NCBI GenBank assembly: GCA_025964935.1
Contig: JAOPXW010000319.1
Location: 1 to 7,430 of the forward strand
Reading direction: 5' to 3'
From: Friedmanniella sp.
GTDB lineage: Bacteria; Actinomycetota; Actinomycetes; Propionibacteriales; Propionibacteriaceae
DNA length: 7,430 bases
Of the stretch, positions 1 to 5,757 are shown one piece after another; within the stretch, counting starts at the first letter, position 1, and each line of letters starts with the position of its first letter. The notes under the pieces are model-generated. The model was given only the letters and a program-made list of their open reading frames with translations, ran no database searches and was not told the DNA's origin. The position numbers and the translations under genes were made by a program.

Positions 1-135
1 CCGCCCCACGAACCTGATCACCACGAAGGCCGACGCCCAGGCCAGCACGGTCACCACGACCGCCACCACCACCCGCCAGTCCAGGCCCTCGGCCGGGGCG
101 GGGGCCTGCGTACGGGGTCGGGCTGCGGCGGTCAC
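1..135 (-). CDS. Probable EamA/DMT-family transporter, N-terminal fragment (cut by window edge)
   Basis: Only the first 45 codons are present; the gene continues past base 1. It starts at GTG (133-135); in-frame sequence upstream reaches a stop at 178-180 with no other start codon. An Ala/Pro-rich cytoplasmic tail (residues 1-19) is followed by a hydrophobic helix from about residue 22 whose end reads VLAWASAFVVIRFVGR. A small-residue/Trp/Ala-Ser-Ala-Phe pattern in the first helix is typical of drug/metabolite transporters (EamA, RhaT type), which export amino acids or other small metabolites across the cytoplasmic membrane. It diverges from the MscS-like gene with 126 bp between the starts and has no Shine-Dalgarno. 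Family assignment rests on one helix, so it is tentative; another inner-membrane protein is possible and no substrate can be inferred. Confidence 0.6.
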   Translation of the reverse strand, partial: MTAAARPRTQAPAPAEGLDWRVVVAVVVTVLAWASAFVVIRFVGR

Positions 136-141
136 GGCACC

Positions 142-147
142 ACTATG
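142..147 (-). promoter_or_regulatory. Putative -10 of a leaderless transcript for the transporter gene
   Basis: On the minus strand CATAGT lies exactly 6 nt before the GTG at 135. It keeps A2 and T6 of the actinobacterial TANNNT -10, and the spacing would put the transcription start on the first base of the start codon. There is no Shine-Dalgarno, which fits leaderless translation. I see no recognisable -35. This is inference from position and motif only. Confidence 0.4.
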
Positions 148-249
148 CGGGTGAGGTGAGTGTGGTCGGCGGAATAGTCACGGGTTGGCCGGCCTCGCGG
201 TCGGCGGCAGGCCGCGTCTCAGCCCGCGTCGGGGCCCCGGCGGCTTGTC

Positions 250-255
250 TAGGCT
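250..255 (+). promoter_or_regulatory. Putative -10 (TAGGCT) of leaderless mscS-like transcript
   Basis: TAGGCT matches the TANNNT -10 consensus and sits 6 nt before the ATG at 262, so transcription would begin at the ATG. The 20 bases before the ATG contain no purine-rich ribosome site. The same hexamer reappears upstream of fadD. The -35 region is GC-only and unconvincing, as is common in actinobacterial promoters. Confidence 0.55.
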
Positions 256-261
256 GACGCC

Positions 262-891
262 ATGCCCAGCTGGTTCCCGCACAACCTGGCCGAGACGGTG
301 GTCTTCGTCCCCCTCCGGATCGCGTTCCTGATCCTGGTCGCCGTCCTCGTCCGGGGTCTGCTCCACCGGTTCCTCAACCGGACGATCGCCCGGGCCGCCC
401 ACACCCCGCCCCCGCCGCGGTTCCGGGCCGCCCAGGCGTTCATGGACGCGACCACCCTGCCGGCGGCCCGGCGGGCGCAGCGCGTGGCGGCCCTGGGCTC
501 CCTGGGCAAGAGCGCCGTCACCTTCCTGGTGGCGGTGGTGACCGGGCTGACCGTGCTGTCCGAGCTCGGCTTCGACATCACCACCATCGTGGCCGGGACC
601 TCGGTCATCGCCGTGACCATCGCCTTCGGGGTCCAGAGCATCGTCAAGGACCTGATCTCGGGGGTCTTCATGCTGGTGGAGGACCAGCTGGGAGTCGGGG
701 ACTTCGTCGACATGGACAAGGCCTCCGGGGTGGTGGAGAGCATCGGGCTGCGGGTCACCCAGCTGCGCGACGACGACGGCACCCAGTGGTACGTCCGCAA
801 CGGTGAGGTGCTGCGGGTGGGCAACTACTCCCAGGGCGGGCTCGGCCGTCCACCGGTCGTCGAGACCCCAGCCCCGACCCCCGCCGACTGA
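262..891 (+). CDS. MscS-type mechanosensitive channel, short form without the C-terminal alpha/beta domain
   Basis: A 209-residue inner-membrane protein of the small-conductance mechanosensitive channel family, which opens under membrane tension to release solutes during hypo-osmotic shock. An N-terminal helix (about 12-34) is followed by a basic, Ala/Pro-rich linker, a second helix (about 84-103) and the pore-lining TM3 (about 105-138). The TM3 segment IAFGVQSIVKDLISGVF corresponds to the conserved MscS pore helix, with the kink glycine at Gly134. Residues 143-190 (VGDFVD through YVRNGEV and NYSQG) form the beta domain. The chain ends about 20 residues later in a Pro/Thr tail, so the cytoplasmic alpha/beta cage and terminal barrel of the 286-residue E. 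coli protein are absent. The closest feel is to the YkuT/MscCG-like branch. The gene converges on osmC with 48 bp between stops, leaving no room for a frameshifted remainder. Confidence 0.9.
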   Translation: MPSWFPHNLAETVVFVPLRIAFLILVAVLVRGLLHRFLNRTIARAAHTPPPPRFRAAQAFMDATTLPAARRAQRVAALGSLGKSAVTFLVAVVTGLTVLSELGFDITTIVAGTSVIAVTIAFGVQSIVKDLISGVFMLVEDQLGVGDFVDMDKASGVVESIGLRVTQLRDDDGTQWYVRNGEVLRVGNYSQGGLGRPPVVETPAPTPAD

Positions 892-900
892 GGCGAGACG

Positions 901-925
901 GACCCGCAGACGCCGACGGCGGGTC
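901..925. terminator. Hairpin between convergent mscS-like gene and osmC
   Basis: A perfect 7-bp inverted repeat (GACCCGC 901-907, GCGGGTC 919-925) with an 11-nt loop lies in the 48-bp gap between the two convergent stop codons. It reads as a stem on either strand and could serve both genes as a terminator. There is no T-tract on either side, so it is not a canonical intrinsic terminator. Function is inferred from position. Confidence 0.4.
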
Positions 926-939
926 GCCCGGCGCCCGGG

Positions 940-1368
940 TCACTCGCTGAGGGTCGCCTCGAGGGTGATCGTGGTGCCGGTCAGAGCCTGCGAGACCGGG
1001 CAGTTGACCTTGGCGTCCTGCGCCGCGGTCTGGAACTGCTCGGCCGTCAGGCCGGGAACGACCGCCGTAACGGTCAGCTTGATGCCGGTGATGCCGGTGC
1101 CCGCCACGAAGGTGACGTCGGCCTTGGTGTCGACCGAGGTCGGCGGGGTGCCGGCGCCGGCGAGGCCGTGCGACAGGGCCATCGAGTAACAGGTCGAATG
1201 GGCCGCCGCAATCAGCTCTTCGGGGCTGGTCTTGCCGTTGGCCGCCTCGGCGCGCGAGGGCCAGCTGACCTCGAAGCTGCCCACGCCGGAGGAGACGAGC
1301 TCCACCTCGCCCTGGCCCTCCATCAACGAGCCCTCCCAGTGGGCCTCTGCGGTACGAACGGTCGCCAT
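940..1368 (-). CDS. osmC: OsmC-family peroxiredoxin
   Basis: A 142-residue cytoplasmic thiol peroxidase of the OsmC branch of the OsmC/Ohr family, which reduces organic hydroperoxides and peroxide during oxidative and osmotic stress. The length matches E. coli OsmC (143), and blocks align along the whole chain: AHWEG at 9-13, PEELI at 49-53, AAHSTCYSMALS at 55-66, PTSVDTKADV at 76-85 and CPVSQAL at 123-129. The two redox cysteines are Cys60 and Cys123; Arg39 and Glu50/51 are the likely active-site partners. The start at 1368 is fixed by AAGGAG six bases upstream; a longer in-frame extension to 1545 adds low-complexity sequence outside the family fold. The gene is divergent from glbO and convergent with the mscS-like gene. 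OsmC rather than Ohr is favoured by the overall match to E. coli OsmC. Confidence 0.95.
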   Translation of the reverse strand: MATVRTAEAHWEGSLMEGQGEVELVSSGVGSFEVSWPSRAEAANGKTSPEELIAAAHSTCYSMALSHGLAGAGTPPTSVDTKADVTFVAGTGITGIKLTVTAVVPGLTAEQFQTAAQDAKVNCPVSQALTGTTITLEATLSE

Positions 1369-1374
1369 GGTGAT

Positions 1375-1380
1375 CTCCTT
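1375..1380 (-). promoter_or_regulatory. Strong Shine-Dalgarno of osmC
   Basis: AAGGAG on the minus strand, 6 nt from the ATG at 1368. It decides the osmC start and contrasts with the neighbouring genes, most of which have no ribosome site. It implies that osmC, unlike them, is translated from an mRNA with a 5' leader. Confidence 0.85.
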
Positions 1381-1392
1381 GGTTGTGGTGGG

Positions 1393-1408
1393 CCGGGCAC
1401 CTGCCCGG
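1393..1408. repeat. Inverted repeat in the osmC 5' leader
   Basis: Arms CCGGGCA (1393-1399) and TGCCCGG (1402-1408) are perfect over 7 bp with a 2-nt centre; as RNA this gives a 6-bp GC stem with a tetraloop. It ends 13 bases upstream of the osmC Shine-Dalgarno. It could be a leader hairpin or a protein-binding dyad, but such repeats also arise by chance in DNA this GC-rich. Confidence 0.35.
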
Positions 1409-1454
1409 GCCACGCCGTCATCGGTCGCACGAGGGGTCGGCGAGCCGGACACCC

Positions 1455-1460
1455 ATCCTG
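1455..1460 (-). promoter_or_regulatory. Candidate -10 for osmC
   Basis: CAGGAT on the minus strand (A2, T6 of TANNNT) would start transcription near 1448 and give a leader of about 80 nt before the osmC ATG, consistent with its Shine-Dalgarno. There is no clear -35, and other hexamers in the 185-bp gap cannot be excluded. Confidence 0.25.
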
Positions 1461-1481
1461 CCACGCGTCGCCCGCGACTCC

Positions 1482-1493
1482 ATCGCGCGCGAT
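1482..1493. repeat. 12-bp perfect palindrome in the osmC-glbO divergent region
   Basis: ATCGCGCGCGAT is self-complementary over 12 bases and lies near the middle of the divergent intergenic region, about 50 bases before the putative glbO -10 and about 22 bases upstream of the candidate osmC -10. The position is suitable for an operator acting on one or both genes. The alternating CG core is favoured by base composition, so the function is a guess. Confidence 0.35.
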
Positions 1494-1540
1494 CTATTCG
1501 GACCGATGCCACCACGACCGTCAGCCTCCGGTGCGGGTGG

Positions 1541-1546
1541 GACAAT
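1541..1546 (+). promoter_or_regulatory. Putative -10 (GACAAT) of glbO
   Basis: GACAAT keeps A2 and T6 of TANNNT and lies 7 nt before the chosen ATG at 1554, which would make the glbO transcript leaderless or nearly so. It overlaps an in-frame ATG at 1545; if this is the -10, that upstream ATG would not be transcribed, which supports the 1554 start. Confidence 0.4.
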
Positions 1547-1553
1547 GGGCGGG

Positions 1554-1979
1554 ATGACTACTGCACCTGGCCTGACGACGTTCTACGACGCGGTCGGAGG
1601 CCACCCGACCTTCGTCGCCCTGGTCCGCCGCTTCTACGAGGGCGTGGCCGACGACCCGCCACTGCGGGCCCTCTACCCAGAGGAGGACCTCGGACCGGCG
1701 GAGGAGCGGTTCCGGATGTTCCTGGAGCAGTACTGGGGTGGCCCGACCACCTACAGCGACGGCCGGGGGCACCCGCGGCTGCGGATGCGGCACGCACCGT
1801 TCGCCGTCACGCCCGACATGCGTGACCGGTGGTTGACCCACATGGGCGACGCCATCGACTCCATCGAGCTGACCCCGGCCCAACGCCACGAGCTGTGGAC
1901 CTACATGGAGCGCGCCGCGCACTCCATGGTCAACACCTTCGACGAGCCCCCTGGGCCCGTCCGCGGCTTCCAGCTCTGA
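1554..1979 (+). CDS. glbO: Group II truncated hemoglobin (trHbO)
   Basis: A 141-residue single-domain heme protein on the 2-over-2 globin fold. It closely follows Mycobacterium tuberculosis GlbO (128 residues): FYDAVGG at 10-16, [15 protein letters not shown] at 50-64, [13 protein letters not shown] at 71-83 and AAHSMVN at 121-127. Heme-pocket residues are visible with a constant offset of 5 from GlbO: TyrB10 is Tyr28, TyrCD1 is Tyr41, proximal HisF8 is His80 and TrpG8 is Trp93. Family members bind O2 and handle NO or peroxide, often membrane-associated in mycobacteria. The start at 1554 gives an N-terminus close to GlbO; in-frame ATGs at 1545 and 1506 are possible but less likely. The C-terminus runs about 12 residues beyond the GlbO end (Pro/Gly-containing). 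The gene is convergent with the thioesterase, 39 bp between stops, and divergent from osmC. Confidence 0.96.
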   Translation: MTTAPGLTTFYDAVGGHPTFVALVRRFYEGVADDPPLRALYPEEDLGPAEERFRMFLEQYWGGPTTYSDGRGHPRLRMRHAPFAVTPDMRDRWLTHMGDAIDSIELTPAQRHELWTYMERAAHSMVNTFDEPPGPVRGFQL

Positions 1980-1984
1980 GGGCC

Positions 1985-2009
1985 GCCCGCCGCACCGACC
2001 CCGGCGGGC
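1985..2009. terminator. Hairpin between convergent glbO and thioesterase
   Basis: GCCCGCC (1985-1991) and GGCGGGC (2003-2009) form a perfect 7-bp stem with an 11-nt loop in the 39-bp gap between opposed stop codons; GG at 1981-1982 can pair further with CC at 2010-2011 across a 2-nt bulge. There is no T-tract. It has the same stem and loop lengths as the hairpin at 901-925. A bidirectional terminator is inferred from placement. Confidence 0.4.
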
Positions 2010-2018
2010 CCGCGCCCC

Positions 2019-2840
2019 TCAGCAGGCCCGGTACCGCTCGAGCCCGGCCCGCTGGCCCTCGGTGAACGGCTGCGGCACCACGACCACCGTCCGGGCGCCG
2101 GCGTACACCGCGGAGCCGTCCCGCACCTCGCTGACCAGCGTCGCCGACCGGTTGCCGACGGAGGCGACGGAGGTGACCACCTCGTACGGGGTCCGGGCGA
2201 AGTCCATCGGGCGCCGGTAGTCGACGTCCTGCCGGACGACCAGGAAGAGCGCGTCGTCGCTGGTCCAGCCGCCGCCGCTCCGCATCATGGCGATCCGGCC
2301 CTCCTGCACGTAGTCGTACAGCTTCACGTTGTTGACGTGCCCGTAGGAGTCGAGGTCGGACCAGCGGACCGACAGCGGGTGGACGTGGCCCGCGGCGGGG
2401 TCGGTGGGCACCGGCGGCAGGCTGCGGAGGGGCTCGGCCGGCTCCAGCGCGGCCCGCAGCAGGGTCCGCTCCTCCTCGGTCAGCCGGCGCAGCCCCCCAC
2501 CGGCGAGGTCGTACGGCGCGGCCGCGGTCCGCGCCCGGGCCACCAGCGCCGCCCCGTCGAAGAGGTTGTAGCCGACCACGAACCGGCTGCCGCCGACCGC
2601 GTCGACCCAGAGCTCGACCCGCAGCGGCTCCTCCCCCACCACCACCGGCTGCAGGTATTCCACCTGGTGGCTGACCACGAGCACCCCGGTGCTGAGCAGC
2701 CGCTGCAGCGGCTCCGGGCCACTCAGCAGGAAGTCGACCCGGGCCTCCTGCAGGTAGTCGAGGTAGGCCGCGTTGTTGACGTGACCCTGGGCGTCCATGT
2801 CCCCCCAGCGGAGCGGGCAGGCGAAGCGGTGGCGGGTCAC
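2019..2840 (-). CDS. Tandem double-hotdog acyl-CoA thioesterase (4HBT superfamily)
   Basis: A 273-residue cytoplasmic protein made of two fused 4HBT/FadM-type hotdog domains, predicted to hydrolyse acyl-CoA thioesters to free acid and CoA. The signature appears twice: RWGDMDAQGHVNN at 11-23 followed by LDYLQEAR, and RWSDLDSYGHVNN at 159-171 followed by YDYVQEGR. Both copies keep the Asp of DxxGHVNN (Asp16, Asp164) and the helix Glu (Glu32, Glu180), so both sites look catalytically competent; single-domain relatives are about 130-150 residues. The GTG at 2840 is the start just before the first domain; further extension would run into the divergent SDR promoter. The gene is divergent from the SDR (32 bp) and convergent with glbO. 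Context with FadD, thiolase and ACAD suggests fatty acyl-CoA substrates, but chain length is unknown. Confidence 0.92.
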   Translation of the reverse strand: MTRHRFACPLRWGDMDAQGHVNNAAYLDYLQEARVDFLLSGPEPLQRLLSTGVLVVSHQVEYLQPVVVGEEPLRVELWVDAVGGSRFVVGYNLFDGAALVARARTAAAPYDLAGGGLRRLTEEERTLLRAALEPAEPLRSLPPVPTDPAAGHVHPLSVRWSDLDSYGHVNNVKLYDYVQEGRIAMMRSGGGWTSDDALFLVVRQDVDYRRPMDFARTPYEVVTSVASVGNRSATLVSEVRDGSAVYAGARTVVVVPQPFTEGQRAGLERYRAC

Positions 2841-2846
2841 GGCGGC

Positions 2847-2852
2847 ATCCTG
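2847..2852 (-). promoter_or_regulatory. Putative -10 (CAGGAT) of the thioesterase
   Basis: CAGGAT on the minus strand lies 6 nt before the GTG at 2840, the same geometry as the other leaderless candidates here. The AGGA inside it could alternatively be a weak Shine-Dalgarno 7 nt from the start, so the two readings cannot be separated by sequence alone. Confidence 0.4.
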
Positions 2853-2860
2853 CCATCACC

Positions 2861-2866
2861 TACAGT
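2861..2866 (+). promoter_or_regulatory. Putative -10 (TACAGT) of leaderless SDR transcript
   Basis: TACAGT is a full TANNNT match 6 nt before the ATG at 2873, so transcription would start on the ATG. No Shine-Dalgarno is present. The matching -35 position (about 2838-2843) would overlap the thioesterase start codon on the opposite strand. Confidence 0.55.
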
Positions 2867-2872
2867 CGGGCC

Positions 2873-3655
2873 ATGAGCCCAGACCGCATCCCGGGCCGCG
2901 ACGGCGCCGCCCGGGTCGCCCTCGTGACCGGAGCCGCCCGCGGGATCGGGGCCGCCATCGCGCACCGGCTGGCCGAGGACGGGATGGCCGTCGCGGTCGT
3001 CGACCTCGACGAGCAGGCCAGCGCCCGGACCGCGAACGCCATCCTCGAAGCCGGCGGCCGGGCGATCGCCGTGGGCGCCGACGTCACCGACGAGTCCGCG
3101 GCCAGCCAGGCCGTCGAGCGGGCGGCGGCCGAGCTGGGCCCGGTCGGCGTGCTGGTCAACAACGCCGGCATCCTGCGCGACAACCTGCTGTTCAAGATGA
3201 CCGTGGACGACTGGGACTCGGTGATGGGGGTGCACCTGCGGGGGGCCTTCCTGATGACCCGGGCCGCCCAGGCGCACATGGTCGGGCTCAAGTGGGGACG
3301 CATCGTCAACCTGTCCTCGACCTCGGCGCTGGGCAACCGGGGGCAGGTCAACTACGCCGCCGCGAAGGCGGGGCTGCAGGGCTTCACCAAGACCCTCGCC
3401 CTCGAGCTGGGCAAGTTCGGGATCACCGCCAACGCCATCGCCCCCGGCTTCATCGAGACCGAGATGACCCAGGCCACCGCGGCCCGCCTCGGGGTGGGCT
3501 TCGAGGACTGGAAGGCGGCCATGGCCCGGGACATCCCGGTGGGCCGGGTCGGGTCGCCGGCCGACATCGCCGCCGCCGCCAGCTTCTTCTGCCGCGAGGA
3601 GGCGGGCTACGTCTCCGGCCAGGTGCTCTACGTCGCGGGTGGGCCGAAGGCCTGA
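2873..3655 (+). CDS. Short-chain dehydrogenase/reductase, FabG-like or 3-hydroxyacyl-CoA dehydrogenase
   Basis: A 260-residue classical SDR on a Rossmann fold, likely interconverting a 3-oxoacyl and 3-hydroxyacyl thioester. The cofactor motif TGAARGIG is at 19-26, VVDLD at 42-46 puts Asp44 at the end of beta-2 (a position that favours NAD(H)), NNAG is at 96-99, and the catalytic Ser148, Tyr161 and Lys165 are in place. The fourth tetrad residue, usually Asn, is His121 in VHLRGAF. PGFIETEMT at 191-199 is typical of FabG-type proteins. The NNAGILRD...WD...VHLRG pattern also resembles the dehydrogenase part of peroxisomal multifunctional enzyme 2, so with FadD, thiolase and ACAD adjacent a beta-oxidation role is plausible. 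The ATG at 2873 is supported by a -10 immediately upstream. The gene is convergent with fadD. Family is certain; substrate and direction are inferred. Confidence 0.94.
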   Translation: MSPDRIPGRDGAARVALVTGAARGIGAAIAHRLAEDGMAVAVVDLDEQASARTANAILEAGGRAIAVGADVTDESAASQAVERAAAELGPVGVLVNNAGILRDNLLFKMTVDDWDSVMGVHLRGAFLMTRAAQAHMVGLKWGRIVNLSSTSALGNRGQVNYAAAKAGLQGFTKTLALELGKFGITANAIAPGFIETEMTQATAARLGVGFEDWKAAMARDIPVGRVGSPADIAAAASFFCREEAGYVSGQVLYVAGGPKA

Positions 3656-3662
3656 GCCTTCG
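3645..3662. terminator. Hairpin spanning the SDR stop codon, SDR-fadD convergent junction
   Basis: CGAAGGC (3645-3651) and GCCTTCG (3656-3662) form a perfect 7-bp stem with a CTGA loop that contains the SDR stop codon. The rest of the 54-bp gap holds a second weaker stem (CCGCC 3686-3690 with GGCGG 3697-3701) and a 10-bp palindrome GGCCGCGGCC (3700-3709) abutting the fadD stop. There is no T-tract; bidirectional termination is inferred. Confidence 0.4.
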
Positions 3663-3709
3663 ACCGCCGACCACGCCGCCTCTGACCGCCGGGAGGGGCG
3701 GCCGCGGCC

Positions 3710-5538
<1,829 letters not shown>

Positions 5539-5542
<4 letters not shown>

Positions 5543-5574
5543 GCGCGGGCTCGAAGGGGCTGGGTCTGACTCAT
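5539..5574 (-). CDS. Possible 11-residue leader peptide coupled to fadD
   Basis: A minus-strand ATG at 5574 opens a 12-codon frame, including the stop, encoding MSQTQPLRARA. It is preceded by GAGGTG (5582-5587) at a 7-nt spacing, the only good ribosome site in the leader. The TGA (5541-5539) overlaps the fadD ATG as ATGA, the arrangement used for termination-reinitiation coupling. The fadD ATG itself has no ribosome site. The peptide resembles nothing I know; it may act only by delivering ribosomes. The competing reading is that fadD starts at the GTG at 5584. Coding status is not proven. Confidence 0.35.
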
Positions 5575-5663
5575 GCGGGTTCACCTCGGGATGTCCAGGA
5601 CGGCAGATCCCCCGGGACGCGGCGAGGCCGAGCGTGAGCCGGCCACGTCGAGGGCTACCCCCG

Positions 5664-5669
5664 AGCCTA
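5664..5669 (-). promoter_or_regulatory. Candidate -10 (TAGGCT) of an internal fadD promoter
   Basis: TAGGCT on the minus strand, in the context GTTAGGCT, is a TANNNT match identical to the mscS-like -10. Transcription would start near 5657, giving a leader of about 115 nt before the fadD ATG that includes the mini-ORF. The -35 position falls on the inner arm of an inverted repeat (5688-5694). fadD could thus be expressed apart from the upstream thiolase. Confidence 0.4.
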
Positions 5670-5687
5670 ACCAACGATGCGCCGCCC

Positions 5688-5720
5688 CGGAGCGGGCGTG
5701 CCGTACCCGGGGGCGCTCCG
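5688..5720. repeat. Inverted repeat upstream of the fadD -10, just after the thiolase stop
   Basis: Arms CGGAGCG (5688-5694) and CGCTCCG (5714-5720) are perfect over 7 bp with a 19-nt spacer; an overlapping compact stem, GGGCG (5711-5715) with CGCCC (5719-5723), has a 3-nt loop. The repeat spans about -31 to -63 of the proposed fadD start, where a regulator could bind, and it is also 38-70 bases beyond the thiolase stop, where it could weaken read-through. Neither role is shown by sequence alone. Confidence 0.35.
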
Positions 5721-5757
5721 CCCGCCCGCGAGCCGGCCGCTGCCTCCGGGCCTGCGG

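Noticed and set aside
164..207. 9-bp direct repeat GGTCGGCGG (164-172 and 199-207) upstream of the mscS-like gene
   Set aside because: Short, and made of the G/C words most common in this sequence; no third copy or dyad, so chance is the better explanation.
1369..1545. N-terminal extension of osmC to 1545
   Set aside because: The AAGGAG six bases before the ATG at 1368 and the E. coli OsmC length fix the start; the extension has no family similarity.
2337..2876. 179-codon plus-strand frame antisense to the thioesterase, and the 3450-4427 and 4437-5258 alternative minus-strand frames
   Set aside because: They overlap genes with complete motif sets and have skewed, low-complexity composition; no recognisable domain.
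3698..3709. GCGGCCGC and GGCCGCGGCC palindromes next to the fadD stop
   Set aside because: Expected by composition in GC-only sequence; kept only as part of the description of the convergent gap, not as an element.
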